In this document: positions 1 through 11,449 of the stretch, in pieces
Numbering within the stretch: the stretch's first letter is position 1
Layout: each line of letters opens with the position of its first letter
Assembly: GCA_024867545.1 (NCBI GenBank)
Contig: JANFNE010000005.1
Coordinates: 1,550,001-1,614,000 of the forward strand
Origin: Phytopythium helicoides
Taxonomy: Eukaryota > Oomycota > Peronosporomycetes > Pythiales > Pythiaceae
Direction: 5' to 3'
DNA length: 64,000 nucleotides
Translations under genes and position numbers: made by a program
Notes under the pieces: generated by a model
Told to the model about the DNA's origin: nothing
What the model saw: the letters and a program-made list of their open reading frames with translations, nothing else
Databases searched by the model: none

Positions 1-2433
1 CTACATGAACACAAACTCGTCCTCGACAATTGTAGGATCTTCGTCGTCAGAGTCCACTTCATTTCCGACCAGAGCGGTCACAAGCATCCGGTTGAAAGCT
101 CGAGCATTATCCATGAAGACTTGATGGCCTGCTAGCGGTACACTGAGCACATCAACTTGCTGATGCCCTTCAAACGTCGCAGCAAGCTCATCTCCATGCT
201 TGCGATCCATCCAATCCGGGCCACCGCCGTACCTTTGGAAGTGGCAGGTTAGTGATCGCACGATTCAGATTTGGGAAACCATTTGCATGCGTACATGAAA
301 GTGATGGGGATTTGGATTGACTTCGGGGTGAGGATCTCGCACAGAGGTTTGCGAGCGAACACCCCCTGTTGAAGGTCGGGATATCAGCCTATGATATGAG
401 CAAACATGTACTAGCTGCTATGTTGGCGTACCGGAAGAAGATGAGAGTGCATAGCGATCTCGCCGGACTTCTTCAGAGCCCAGTTATGATACCAGTAGTC
501 ACCGACAAGCTTCACAGGAAGTCGCCCCTGACGGATTGCACTTGTGGGTGGCATGACGCTAGAGCGCAGTGACGCAAGCAGTCGCACAAACGCTGGACCA
601 AAAGGACCAGCGTACCGAGCGACGCTCTGATGATATCACAAGAAACCAAAGTTTAGTAGTGCGCAATCACCAGAGCACAAGTTGGACCGCACCATCGGGG
701 TCAAACGAAAGTTCCAGATGAACCGGAATACCCTGATTCCAAAGGAGAGAGGGCCCGGTGGCGGCGGCTGACCGACTCCAGCTGGGGACACTAGAACCAA
801 GTGCTCCACGCGACTGGGATACTTCACAGCGTATGAGCTGCAGAACATTGCCTGTATTTGACAAATTGCCTCAGTATGGCGTGAACCTGATAGAAAGTTT
901 TGCGTTTACCCGTACACCCATGGAGTGCCCGCACAAGTAGAACTTGTCGATCTGCACGATACAAAGAGCATTGAGAGAGATGATAACTTGCGCTCAGTTG
1001 GAAATTCCGCACCTTGAGCTCCTTGCGCCATTCCTCAATTGCGTCCACCATGACAGTGTCAACTTGATCGCGCTGGCAAATGGAGCTCGATCAATGAGTG
1101 GAATTGTCCACCAGCTCCGCAAACTGCAGTGCCAAACTTACATCATATGATGGAAACTCAGGTCGAAGTGAGCGTCCAGTGCCCAGCCATTCGATCGCGT
1201 ACTGCACGAAGGAACATTCGTTAGTTCCTCAGATGATATCGAAGATGCTGAATGCAGTAATACCTACCACATCAAAGGTTCTAGCGAGGTAGGCCAGGTT
1301 CTGTCGGAGATTTCACGTTAGATCAAACTCCTGGTCAATCCCAAGAGCCGTTGAACGTACGCATGCCCAGAGTGCGTTGCCAGCGGCAAAACCATGAACC
1401 AGTACAACAGTCTTGGGTTTTTCGGAATTACTTTTGACTTTCTTCCGATCCGTACATGGCACATGCACAGGTGCCAAGCCCAGCGATTTTCATCTGGTGA
1501 AACGGACGCTTCATATTCTTTTTGATGAGGTCGTGCTCGAGCTGTTCTAGCTTGGATACACGAGCAGGAATCCAGAGCTTGGCGTGCGAGATTGCCACAA
1601 TAGCTGGCAGCAACAAGTACACGATAGCAAATGCGTCTACATCCGCCATTGAGATTAGCTGTTAGGTGCGGAGAGAAACAAGTCGAAGTCGCACGTACAC
1701 AGAACGGGGCGGCTGACTAGTTTCCAATGAGGCAGACTGGCAACGTAGCCCTTCATCATTAAGACAAAGAACGCTGGTGCGACGACATCAATCAACCGCG
1801 AGACAGCGTTTGGACTGTTAGGGGGCAGGTCGACACAAAACATGACGAGTCGGTGCAGCTTCCACTGCGCAAGGAGCAGTGCGAGCAGCATGGCAGACAC
1901 CACGATTGCCACGTCCCGCGCTGGTACGGCATCTTCAGCCGCTTCCAGACTGTCAATTCGTACTAAAACTTGCACGAATGCTGCAATCGCAAGAGCAGCG
2001 AGCGCCGACACGCCAAAACGCGAGAGCAGCGATGACGGGGCCGTCAGCAGCTTCCCGAGCAGCCCGAACGCGATCCACACGGGCGTGAGCGCCACAATAC
2101 CCAGCAGCACGGCTATAATCTTCCAGCCAGCTGGGCGACGCCTCACCGCCTGCTGCTTGGCGCTTGCTTGGTCCATTTGCTTCTCAGCAATCCAGAGCAG
2201 CAGCAGTGCGGCGAAGAATGCGAAACTGGAAGTGACTGTGACTCCCAAGGCTGCTCGTCGGTCTCAATTGCGTCAGTTCATGTGGTCCACAGAGTCAAGT
2301 GGTGGCGTCAACATACCTGTGGCCCACATGACATGTAGCCATCGCTATTGTTGGCCACGTTGAAGTGCAGTGGCAGCTTTTTGATGACATGGAGGGTGTC
2401 GCGACGGGAGGCTTCAAGTCCCTGCGAAGTCAT
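1..2433 (-). CDS. ABHD4/ABHD5 (CGI-58)-like alpha/beta hydrolase with polytopic membrane N-terminus
   Basis: The stop codon is the complement of bases 1-3, so the C-terminus (ending EDEFVFM) is complete. Spliced reading gives the hydrolase core in family order: VVLVHGF near 1,400, then LWAC, NLAYLARTFDV and YAIEWLGTGRS on successive exons, IEEWRKELK joined to IDKFYLCGHSMG (nucleophile elbow Ser near 920), AMFCSSYAVKYPSRVEHL, SVARYAGPFGPAFVR, and FMYGGGPDWMD near the end with the catalytic-His region after it. Introns are short with GT..AG ends. This order matches CGI-58/ABHD5 and ABHD4 (lipid droplet co-activator or N-acyl-phospholipid lipase); which activity applies is not decidable here. 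Upstream, 1655-2248 encodes four or five hydrophobic segments, and a GTACGT donor joins it in frame (VLYAFAIVYLLL) to the exon starting near 1640, which suggests one fused protein. A further exon to ATG 2433 is plausible. There is a one-base frame change near 1,430-1,480. The hydrolase call is firm; the fusion and the 5' limit are inferred. Confidence 0.7.
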
Positions 2434-4091
2434 GTCAAGGCTGCGAAGGATGGGGGATGCGAACCAGTGTGTAGAGGTGGTGGTGATGAAGAGGAAGAAA
2501 GACAGCTCGCGGAGGTTCAACTGGATCGGCAGCGGTTGTGGGAGGAGGAACAGCAGCTGAACGCGTTAAGAGTAAGCCCCACTCGTCAGATAGAAACAAT
2601 CGAGTGCGAAGACCCATGTATCAACGCTTTTACTCCTGAGGGCAGAGTGCTGTCGTGAGGGATCAGAAAGCACTTCAGGTACGGTTTAACCCGACCGAGG
2701 AGGCTTTGCACGGAAAACTAACAATCTTGCCATTTAAGGAGCGAGAGCGAGCACTCCGGCTAGACAAAAAAGCACTAGAGGCATCCGAGGAGCGTACTGC
2801 ACTCAAGGAGCGTCAACTCGATGATCGGATTGCCGAAATTGCCGGGCTGGAATCGCGACTCCATGAAGCGCTTCTGCAGTACAGCGCAGGGTCGCCACAG
2901 CAGGATCCTTTCAACGAGGAAAACAATTTTGAGCATCGCGAAGCCCAACTTGTGCTTCAGGAGCAAGTGAGCAAGCTGGTTCCTGTCGATGTAAATAGTT
3001 TTGTGGTTAACGTCTGGCACCGTGCAGGAGCTAGCTCTACTTCGAGAACGAGTCGAGCAGCGAGAGAAGCAGGTATTGTATAAAGATTTGCACCAAACGA
3101 GCAATTGTTTTCACACACTAATAACAAACACAAAATAGCTGATAACGAAAGAACGTATTCTTCGAGACAAGGAAGCAGAATTTTCGGCGTGCCAACTCAA
3201 ATACGAGAGCATGATGGAAGAGATGGCGAGCACCACAGCTTTTTCGAAGCAGCAAAATCAGAATGCATCAATCCGTGAAGCTGAGGTGGCTTGACTTTGT
3301 TTGTACATGCACTTGTTTTATTACCTAGACGAACTAAAACGATTGGGCTGTGTTCATTGGTAGTTCGACACAAAGCAGCGAGCGTGGGAGGAGATGTATG
3401 AGCAGCAGCGAATCAGTATGGAGCAGCGAAAAACCCAGGTACAAATGAAGTAAACGCTTTGACACGGGCACGTCCAACCGGCAAGCTAATGACATCACTG
3501 CGGTTTAGCTTGAGCAATGGACAAGCGAACTATTCGCCAGAGAGTCTAATATCGCCAAAGTGGAGTCCAAATTAGCTAGCCAAGAGGCAGCAATCAGAGC
3601 TCAAGAACTCGCTCTTGATCGTGTAGAGCAGAGATACATTATGCTTCAACAACAAAATGAGCAAAGCGCGATGGGAGTAGAAGACTTTCGCACGCAATGC
3701 CTCGTGCTGGTTGGACAAAAGTTTGACGAGGTCAGTATCCAAATAGAGACCACGACTCAAGAGCGCCTATCCTTCCAGGAAGCTGAAGCCCGTCTCCAAC
3801 AAAGGGTACGACCACTGTAGTTGGAACCACGTCTTGATCTACACTAATCCATGGCGGATTCAGGAGAATCGTCTTCGGGTCCTCGCAAAAGAAGTCGAGC
3901 TTCAGCACCAGGCAAATCTCCGGAAACAGACGGAGCTTGACTCGGAGCTTTGCAACGCTCGGACGAAAGCGCCAGCAGAGATGCCACCAGGCAATAAACC
4001 TCAACCTGCAGTCGTGTCGACGGAGAAAGCCAACCCACGACGCAAAAGTCTTACAAAAAAGGCCAAAAGCGCCTCGATCGTCAAACAGTAA
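2389..4091 (+). CDS. coiled-coil protein, multi-exon, function unknown
   Basis: A chain of exons codes for charged heptad-rich sequence: EEEERQLAEVQLDRQRLWEE (about 2490-2550), ERERALRLDKKALEASEERT (about 2740-2800), KLASQEAAIRAQELALDRVE (3560-3640) and ENRLRVLAKEVELQHQANL (about 3865-3925). The protein ends in a Lys/Ser-rich basic tail, RRKSLTKKAKSASIVKQ, followed by TAA at 4089-4091. Donors such as AGA|GTAAGC near 2,570 and CAG|GTACGG near 2,680 separate the exons. There is no catalytic motif. By composition it resembles ciliary or cytoskeletal coiled-coil proteins, but I cannot name a family. The 5' end is unclear: the only in-frame ATG in the first exon is 2389, and this stretch also looks coding on the opposite strand (end of the neighbouring hydrolase gene), so the true start may lie downstream. 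Confidence 0.5.
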
Positions 4092-4330
4092 GCCTCACCG
4101 AAAGAGCTCGATATTCAGACTGTGAGAGTTGACGCGCATGAAGTCAGAGTGGCTGCCTGATCTTCGCGTGATCGTCGACTGGCAAATCCTCTCCTCTTCT
4201 CTCGCGACTAGTTTTAGACCAATCATGTACGTTCAACTACCAATATAGACCAATCATGTCCAATTAAACGGCGATTCATTTTACACGAGCAGCTAAAGTG
4301 CCCCGAGCACTCCACGACTGGCGCCGCCTC

Positions 4331-7291
4331 ATGGCGCTGCGCCTGCTGCTGGTGCTGCTGGTGGCCACGACGCCTGCGGCTCGCGGCGAGCTTTGCGCCG
4401 AGTTCTCGCTCGAGGCGCCGAGCGTCGTGACGCTGTTCCGGTCGCCAACCAACGCGAGCGAAGCCGTCGTGCTCTCGCCCAACTGCTCGGCGGTGGTGCG
4501 CGCCGTGGTGGAGGAGGACGGCGTCCAAGTGCTGCACGTCGACACGCTGGGCATCGTGCACGTGGACAGCTACCCGTCTGCGTATCGCATGTATGTGGCT
4601 GACCCCATCTGACGGATAGCAACGGGGCGACAAAGCTAACGCGAGGTGCCGTGCCAGCTTCTTAGACTCGAACGTTATCCAGACAGCCAACTTCTCCAAC
4701 GATACGGGCATCGAGCACTTGTACGCGCTGTTGGGAGGAGGGGGCTACTCCGAGACCAAGTCTGACGATGAAATTTTTCTGGGCAGAATTCTTGCGTGGA
4801 ATGAGCTGACCTCGCTCGACGGGATTGAGCTGCCCCCTCGAGTCTACGAGTTGTGCGTGGTCGCTCCTTCTTCGCCTCAATGAGATACACAAGAAACACT
4901 TACTTTGGGGAATTCCTTCTTGCAGCGACCTGGAAGGAAATACGCTTGAGTCTATTGCTGAAGGCAGCATCCCTGACTCCGTCGGCATCATGTACGCCTC
5001 TCCTTATCATTTCCATTACATCAATTTCCCTCTCATATGTTGGATAAGCAGCTACATCGGTGAAAACAACATCCTCTCCATGGACAACTTTTACCTCCCG
5101 GACACGATTGAAGGACTGTGAGTATATGTTCTGCTAAGCGTCCTGAGATCACAGGCAAACCGTACTGATGCTCATGGTGTGTGCGAGCAGATATCTGGGC
5201 TTGAACAGACTCACGTCAGCGGCCTTCACGCTTCCATCCAAGCTGAAAAATCTGTACGTGGCTCAATTCCCTGAAAGTGTTGTTACTTGTATCCAATTTC
5301 ATAAATACCACTCAGGTATCTGGACTCCAACACCATCGCTGAGCTTTCGAACATCACCTTTCCGGACACTCTCGAAACCATGTATGAGCTGCTGCACTGT
5401 CATTAGTGTCAATAGTCGCATGCAAATTTCTCAACCGCTTGTCGTCCAACAATACAGATCCTGTCAAAGCTGTGGGATCACGAAAATCCAAGGAGTAGAA
5501 TTCCCAGCCGCGCTTCAGCAACTGTACTGTGGAGATTGGTTTCACATCATATCTACTCCAAGAGTCTGACTATTCATGCTTGCTTAGGAATTTGACTGGA
5601 AATCGCATCGCCACTTTCGAGATCCGGGAGTCCGATGTGGACGTGTTTCAACAACTGGCGTTCAGCGGCACGGTGACGCAGACGGTTTGTGAGGACTCGA
5701 GTGCAGCCACAATCACAATTCAAGATAACGGTGGTTTGATATGCGTGATATCGGGTAAGATCGTCTGCATCCATGGGTAACTCTTCGTATCTTGCTGATC
5801 GACGCGGTCATCTCTGTAGACTCTGCGTTCAACGAAAAGTACACCAGCAGTGGCTCCGGATCAAGCGAATCATCCAGCTCGTCGTCGTCACGTACGTCAA
5901 CCTGTTATCGGTAGTGTTAGGCTTCACTGCATACTGATTGTTGACTACCGCCGAACCCCAGACACTATCCTCATTGCCTGCCTTGCGGCAGTTGGAGGTC
6001 TCGTCGTTATTGGAGCCCTTGTTTTTGGCTACCGCAAATATTCTACCAAATCATCTGACCGAAATTCTTCAATCTCACAAAAGCCAAGCACCAGCAGTGG
6101 CGACATCAACGGGACTAAAGGCATCGACAATAATGAACCATCTCAAACTCCACCGTCGTCTGCTCTCGGCGAGCACCCATACATTGGGTCGTATGGCAAT
6201 GCGTCCCAGGGCTCAAGCGCACGCGAATACTTGTCGAACGATATCCGAAATGATGAAGCATTGGTGGCGTTTCGAATCGCTCAAGACGAGCTGCAAATTG
6301 GAAATAAGATTGCCACCGGGGGTCACGGCACCATTTTCAAAGGTATTTACCGCGGGCAGGAGGTAGCCATCAAGCAACTCGGTCTGAAAACGCGCGCAGC
6401 ACCGTGGCCCTGAAAGCGTTCATGTCAGAGATCCGGGTGTGTGCTGGGCTTGAGCACCCACGTATCGTTGCATTTGTTGGCGTGTCCTGGAGCACACTCG
6501 TTGACGTTGCCGTTGTGATGGAGTATATGCCCCGAGGAGACCTCGCTTCACTTCTGCGGGCTCAAGCTGACGAAGAAGGCGCCTGCAGTGGGTCGTCCTG
6601 GTTTGAAGATTCGGACATGCTACGAAAGAAGCTGGTGGTCTCCTTGCAGATTATCGAGGCTCTCGTGTACCTTCACTCGTTTGATCCGCCAATCGTGCAC
6701 CGAGATATCAAAGCGCGTAACGTCTTGCTGACAGAAGATGGGAATACCAAGCTGAGTGACTTTGGTGTGAGCCGGTCAGTGGCGATGCTGTATGATGACG
6801 ACGACGACGATCTTGTCGTAGCCACCATGACAGGCGAAATTGGAACGGTCGCGTGGATGGCCCCTGAAGTGTTGCAAGGTCAGAGATATGGTGAACAGGC
6901 CGATATCTATTCGTTCGGTGTCTTGCTGGTCGAGCTAGACACTTGCCTCCACCCCTATGATTCAAGCAGCTACAAGAACTCTAGCGATAAAAGTGTCAGC
7001 CAAGCTGAGAGACCGACAACAAGTACGCAGTTAGCGCTTCTGATCGCGGCTGGAGAACTTGCACCATCTGTGTCAAGCACGTGTCCGCAGCGAGTTGCGG
7101 AGCTAGCGGCTCGTTGCCTTGCGTACGACCCTGCAGCCCGACCTTCTGCAGTTCAGATCACTATGAGCTTCGTCGAATCGCGCAAACATATGAGCGCGAG
7201 AATTGAGCAGGAAATGATAGTTATGAACACGATTTTGACTTCTAGACCACTGACGCGCATAGATTGGTATGGCATCGCGCAGATAGCTTGA
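4331..7291 (+). CDS. LRR receptor-like protein kinase (TKL class)
   Basis: ATG 4331 opens a signal peptide (MALRLLLVLLVATTPAARG) followed by an N-glycosylation-rich ectodomain. Seven consecutive small exons (4658-5523) plus the next one each carry one leucine-rich repeat with an LxxNxI-type core (FLDSNVI, YIGENNI, YLGLNRL, YLDSNTI, NLTGNRI). A Ser-rich stalk leads to one TM helix, TILIACLAAVGGLVVIGALV (about 5960-6020). The cytosolic kinase domain has the glycine loop ATGGHGTIFKG, VAIK lysine, HRDIKARNVLL catalytic loop, DFGVSR, and GTVAWMAPEVL. This HRDIKxxN/APE pattern fits tyrosine-kinase-like kinases. The frame slips by one base at an A4 run (6387-6390) between VAIKQLGLK and VALKAFMSEIRV; one extra A restores LKNARSTVALK, so an assembly indel is likely. 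Expected role: plasma-membrane sensing of an extracellular ligand. The identity is firm; the ligand is unknown. Confidence 0.87.
4658..5523 (+). repeat. seven tandem symmetric exons, one leucine-rich repeat each
   Basis: Inferred exons are 4658-4720, 4787-4852, 4926-4991, 5052-5117, 5191-5253, 5316-5381 and 5458-5523. Their lengths are 63, 66, 66, 66, 63, 66 and 66 nt, i.e. 21-22 residues. Every one begins after an AG acceptor and ends at a GT donor in phase 2, splitting a codon for L, I, M or F. They encode the repeat unit of the receptor kinase ectodomain, so modules can be gained or lost without disturbing the frame. Confidence 0.85.
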
Positions 7292-7480
7292 AACGAGGCT
7301 GGTCTTGAATTGAGTTGAGGACTCAATACTGACCGCTCATCAACAGCAGAATTCTTCTACGTTAGAGACGCGAAGGCAACATCTTTTGGCTTGAAGCGGA
7401 TGCATCCGCAGTACGCACACCAACACCATCGACACCAAAGTTGTACTTTTGTCACAAAAGAACAGGTTACCTCATTGGAT

Positions 7481-8167
7481 TCATTGGTGATTGACGGCTC
7501 TAGGTTGGAAAACGCGTGCACCTTGTGGATCTAGCACACGGAGCTCTGCTCCTTCGTGCTTTGCTAGCTGCGTGCAGAATGCTACGCAGTCATCACACAT
7601 GGCGCGGTCTACGACAATCTCAATTGCTTCCCAGTATTTTTTGCGCTCGCCCGCGTCTCGGACTCGCGCCAGCTTCCGCCTGACATCTACGAGTTTCTGC
7701 TTTTCTGCATGACACCAGTAGAAGAAGAAGCTTCTGCTGTTGAGCACCGGCTTGATCTCTTGCTGTTTCGCCGTCCCTTGGTTCGCCTTCGCTTCTCAAT
7801 AGCATACTCGTGTCCAATCTCCTCAACCACGCCAGCAACCTGGAGACTGAGCTGCTTCTGCGGCAGGAATGCCTCCTCGGTTCCAAAGGCGCCAAACCCA
7901 CTGCGGGTCTTTCCCTCCAGCATCAACTCCACCAGGTCTTCATCCAGGCTAATCGCTTCCCTCTGCATCTCGACGCTGGGCTCCCGCCACCGCCGCGCGG
8001 GCCGACGCCTTGAACTGCTGCGCCGCCGGCTGCCGGCCGAGGAAGTCGAGGTACTCGGCCACCTTGGCCACCTGCTGCGCGTGCGAGAGCTCAAGGAACC
8101 GCGCGGCCTCGTCCTCCGTCAGGTAGTCGGCCAGAGAGAAGTACTGCTGCGCGCCACCGCTTTCCAT
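7481..8167 (-). CDS. conserved small protein, function unknown
   Basis: Starts at ATG 8167 ([20 protein letters not shown]) and runs to the stop at 7481. Pieces of one protein lie in three frames: the N-terminus to about 7990 ([20 protein letters not shown]), a middle part with [20 protein letters not shown] and [20 protein letters not shown], and a C-terminus with [20 protein letters not shown] and [20 protein letters not shown]. Moving between them needs single-base shifts near 7,990 (GGCGGTGGCGG) and 7,790 (AAGGGACGG); no intron-sized GT..AG segment fits. The C-terminal part has a CDDC pair plus another Cys and His, but I do not recognise a zinc-binding family. It lies divergently from the CHD1L-like gene with 83 bp between the two ATGs, so the promoter region is shared. 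Confidence 0.5.
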
Positions 8168-8250
8168 GCTGCCTATTTTTGCAATCCACCCACGCGCTCC
8201 GCAATGACTCATTGCAACTTGTTGCCGTGCCAACTGCTCATTTGCGTAAG

Positions 8251-11146
8251 ATGGAGGAGGTGGTGACGGCGCTCAAGCGGCGGGAGGAGGCCAAGGTGGA
8301 CGAGACGAAGCGCGCGATGGTCGCCGGCCCGCCGGTGCTGCTTGAGCACGCGACGTTGCACGACTACCAGCTGCGCGGTCTGCGCTGGCTGCTGGCCAAG
8401 CGCGCACAGGGGCTGGGAGCCATCCTGGGCGACGAGATGGGGCTTGGCAAAACGCTGCAGGTCATCGCGTTCGTGGCCTCGCTCATTGAAGCCAGCGACT
8501 CGGGCAAGAGCGGCGCGCGGTACCTGATCGTGGCGCCGCTGAGCGTGCTGCCCAATTGGATGGACCAGTTCGCGCAGTTCGCACCGAAGGTCAGCACGCT
8601 CATGTACATTGGCGCACAGGCGGAGCGTTCGCCCCTGAAGCAAAGATCAAAGGCGACGGCTCGAAGGTGTGCATGGCGCTGCTTGTGGAGTTTCTTGGTC
8701 TTTGCTTGCTCACAGCTTTTCATGTGTACTTGACGCTCAGCACCTTGTGGTCGTGACGTCCTACGAGATGATGCTGTTTGACACCGAACTATTTGGCAGC
8801 ATTGACTGGGAAGTCATCGTCTTTGACGAAGGGCATCGGCTGAAAAATCGAAAGTCTCGCCTGTTTGAAGCCATCTCGAGTCATTTCCAGAAGCCTCAAA
8901 AGCTCGTGTTGTCGGGCACACCCATCCAAAACGACTTGGGAGAGTTGTTCGCGCTGCTGTCTCTATTGAACCCCGACATATTCCACGACTACGCGCTGTT
9001 TGAAGCTACTTTCCGGGACTACTTTTCAGCCAAGACACAGCAACTGGACAGTACAGCAGCCAAGGACGCTAACCCCAAACTGCTAAGAGCACAGCAGTGC
9101 ATGAAGCGCATCTTGGAGCCCTTTGCTGCTCCTTCGGACGATTCAGGACGTGAACGATTCGTTTACATTGCCTCCAATCTCGGAAATTATTGTTCACACA
9201 CCAATGTCGGCCATGCAGCGTGTCTACTACAAGGAGGTCGTTGCCAGGAATGTCGATGTGATCAACAGCGTTGCCACCGACAGCTCGAAACGGTAAGTTC
9301 ATCCAAGACTCGTACGTGCTGTTTCTTTTAGCCCACCATTTGCTAACTCGCGATTTTCATGTAAGGACTTCGCTGGTAAATGTACTTCCACATCTACGCA
9401 AGGCGTGCAACCACCCGTACCTGTTCCCTGGCGCCGAGCCAGAACCATTCAAGAAGGCAGCCATCTGTACGAGAACAGCGGGAAGCTGTATGTACTGCAC
9501 CAGATCCTGCCCCGACTTCGTGATGCAGGACATGTCGTACTGCTCTTTAGCCAGTCAACTGCTTTCCTCGATATCATCCAGGACTTCTTGACGCTCGAGA
9601 GCTTTTCGTACGAGCGTATTGATGGATCTGTCCGAGGCAAGGAGCGCTGGCAATCGATTGAGCGATTTCGCTCCGACCCGAACGTGTTTGTATTCCTCAT
9701 TAGCACTCGCTCTGGAGGCGTTGGTCTAAATCTACAGCGTGCTGACACAGTCATCTTCATGGACTCGGATTACAACCCACAAGCAGACTTGCAAGCTGTG
9801 GCGCGTGCCTATCGACTGGGGCAAACCAAGCCAATTCACGTCATCAAGTTCGTGTGTGCAAACACGGTCGAAGAGAGTATCTATCGACGCGCTCTCAAGA
9901 AGATGCAGATGGCTGACAAAATCCGGAACATTGCTCGGTCAACAAAACTCAACAACGACTCGAGTGCTATGTCGGGGGAAGAGAGCGAGCAAACTTTGCT
10001 AGAAATGATCCAATTTGGCCTGCACAAGCTTATGGAAGACGCAAGCGAAGATGCTCTTGTCAAGCCGCTTGATGAGGAGTATATTGAACACATTCTGTCG
10101 AGAAAGACCGGAGCCGAGTCAGTACCAGAACTTTCGTCAGTCGACCATGCTTTCAAAAACGAGCAGCTATTGGAATCTGGCGGCGACTTCAAAGAGAGAA
10201 CATGTACTACTTTGAAGGCGAAGATTACTCAAAGGTTGTTGAAAGCAAAGCCCGCGACCAAGACTCGTTCCGTAAACTCTGTGCGCAAGCTGGCGTAGGG
10301 TCGACAGCTCGACGGACGATGGGGTTGCAGCGTGCGAGATATGAGCTTGACGATAGTGGTGATGATCTAGACGACAGCAGCGTGCAAGAAGATGAAAAAG
10401 AGCGAGCGCGCCAGCGAGAGGAGAGACGACAGAAGACTCTGGAGCGGAAGTTGGCGAACTGGAAGGCAAACGGATACCAGTCGATGGTCATCGATCCGAC
10501 TACCGACTTCAACGGAGATGCGACTGAGGCAACAACTACTACTTCAATTACCACCGATAACACCACGCTCCTTCACTTTCGAGCCGGTGATGCGAGTCGC
10601 CCACGCCAAGAGAACATACTGTCGAACGCATTTATCATTGTGCATTGTGTCGACAAGAGTGGTGTGTGGAGCTCTCGCGGGTTCTTTCGAAGTCTCTCTG
10701 GTCTCTCACCTGCCATCCAACGGCAGTATGAGGCAGCTGGAAGGAATGATGACCTGAAGCTAGGATCGGCACATCTGATCCCTCTGCCGCCCCTGACTAT
10801 CGACGACGGCGATGGTTCATCTGAATCTGTTGAGCGATATGCGTGCTTGCTAGTGGTGCAGGGATTTCTTCCAACCAAAGGCGCGAAGAAGAAGCAGCGA
10901 GTTGCAAATGGCGCGCTCATTCGACATGGCAAGTCGACAATGTTCCGTTTGAATGCACTGGATCAAGCTCTGGAAGCCCTTGCAAGCCGAGCGCGGACAC
11001 TGAACGCGAGTGTGCACATGCCCCGTATCGGGTACGGGACACCAAACTTCAACTGGTATGCAGTCGAACGCCTCATCAAGCGCAATCTTCGTGACCGCGG
11101 AGTGGACACGAGCATCTACTACTTTTCCCGCAACCAGGCTCAATGA
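8251..11146 (+). CDS. CHD1L: CHD1L/ALC1-type SNF2 chromatin remodeller with C-terminal macro domain
   Basis: The N-terminal SNF2 ATPase has [13 protein letters not shown], Walker [26 protein letters not shown] box ([12 protein letters not shown]), [19 protein letters not shown], and the helicase C lobe with [47 protein letters not shown] and [11 protein letters not shown]. After [12 protein letters not shown] the C-terminal part carries a macro-type domain: [42 protein letters not shown], and the very CHD1L-like end [20 protein letters not shown] followed by [13 protein letters not shown]1L/ALC1 is a nucleosome remodeller activated by poly(ADP-ribose) at DNA breaks. An intron follows KIKGDGSK near 8,668, and another follows ATDSSKR near 9,291. 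One-base frame changes fall near 8,628, 9,122, 9,450 and 10,200, each inside highly conserved sequence. The start is ATG 8251, preceded by GCTCATTTGC. Family identity is secure; whether the gene is intact depends on those indels. Confidence 0.88.
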
Positions 11147-11167
11147 TGTGAATCTGTCTGTTGTTGT

Positions 11168-11192
11168 TAAAGGAGACCGTTGGTCTCCTTTA
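11168..11192. other. perfect 11-bp stem hairpin in 3' region of the CHD1L-like gene
   Basis: TAAAGGAGACC (11168-11178) and its exact reverse complement GGTCTCCTTTA (11182-11192) are separated by the loop GTT. The hairpin lies 21 bp after the TGA of the helicase gene, within its probable 3' UTR. It could affect 3' end formation or mRNA stability; no known element is recognised. Confidence 0.6.
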
Positions 11193-11449
11193 TAGTCGCG
11201 GATGAACTCACAGGTAATTCAGCTTCATGTTCATGCTGACCACCAAGTTCTCATGAAATGCCAACGCGGATCATGCCTAATGCTATCTCCGGCTCTTTCA
11301 AACAGACACAGCATATCCCCAGCAACTCTTCTCCATTAGATAGCTTACTATCTACTGCTGGGTGAGCACGAAATGCTGAACGTCGACATCCAAAGGTCCA
11401 CACGAGCTCTGCTTGAGCAACACGGGGAGTCTTTCATCCCTGGTCGGCT

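Noticed and set aside
1..1650. decayed alpha/beta hydrolase pseudogene
   Set aside because: The scattered fragments join through good GT..AG introns into the full family order including GHSMG; an intron-rich gene explains them better.
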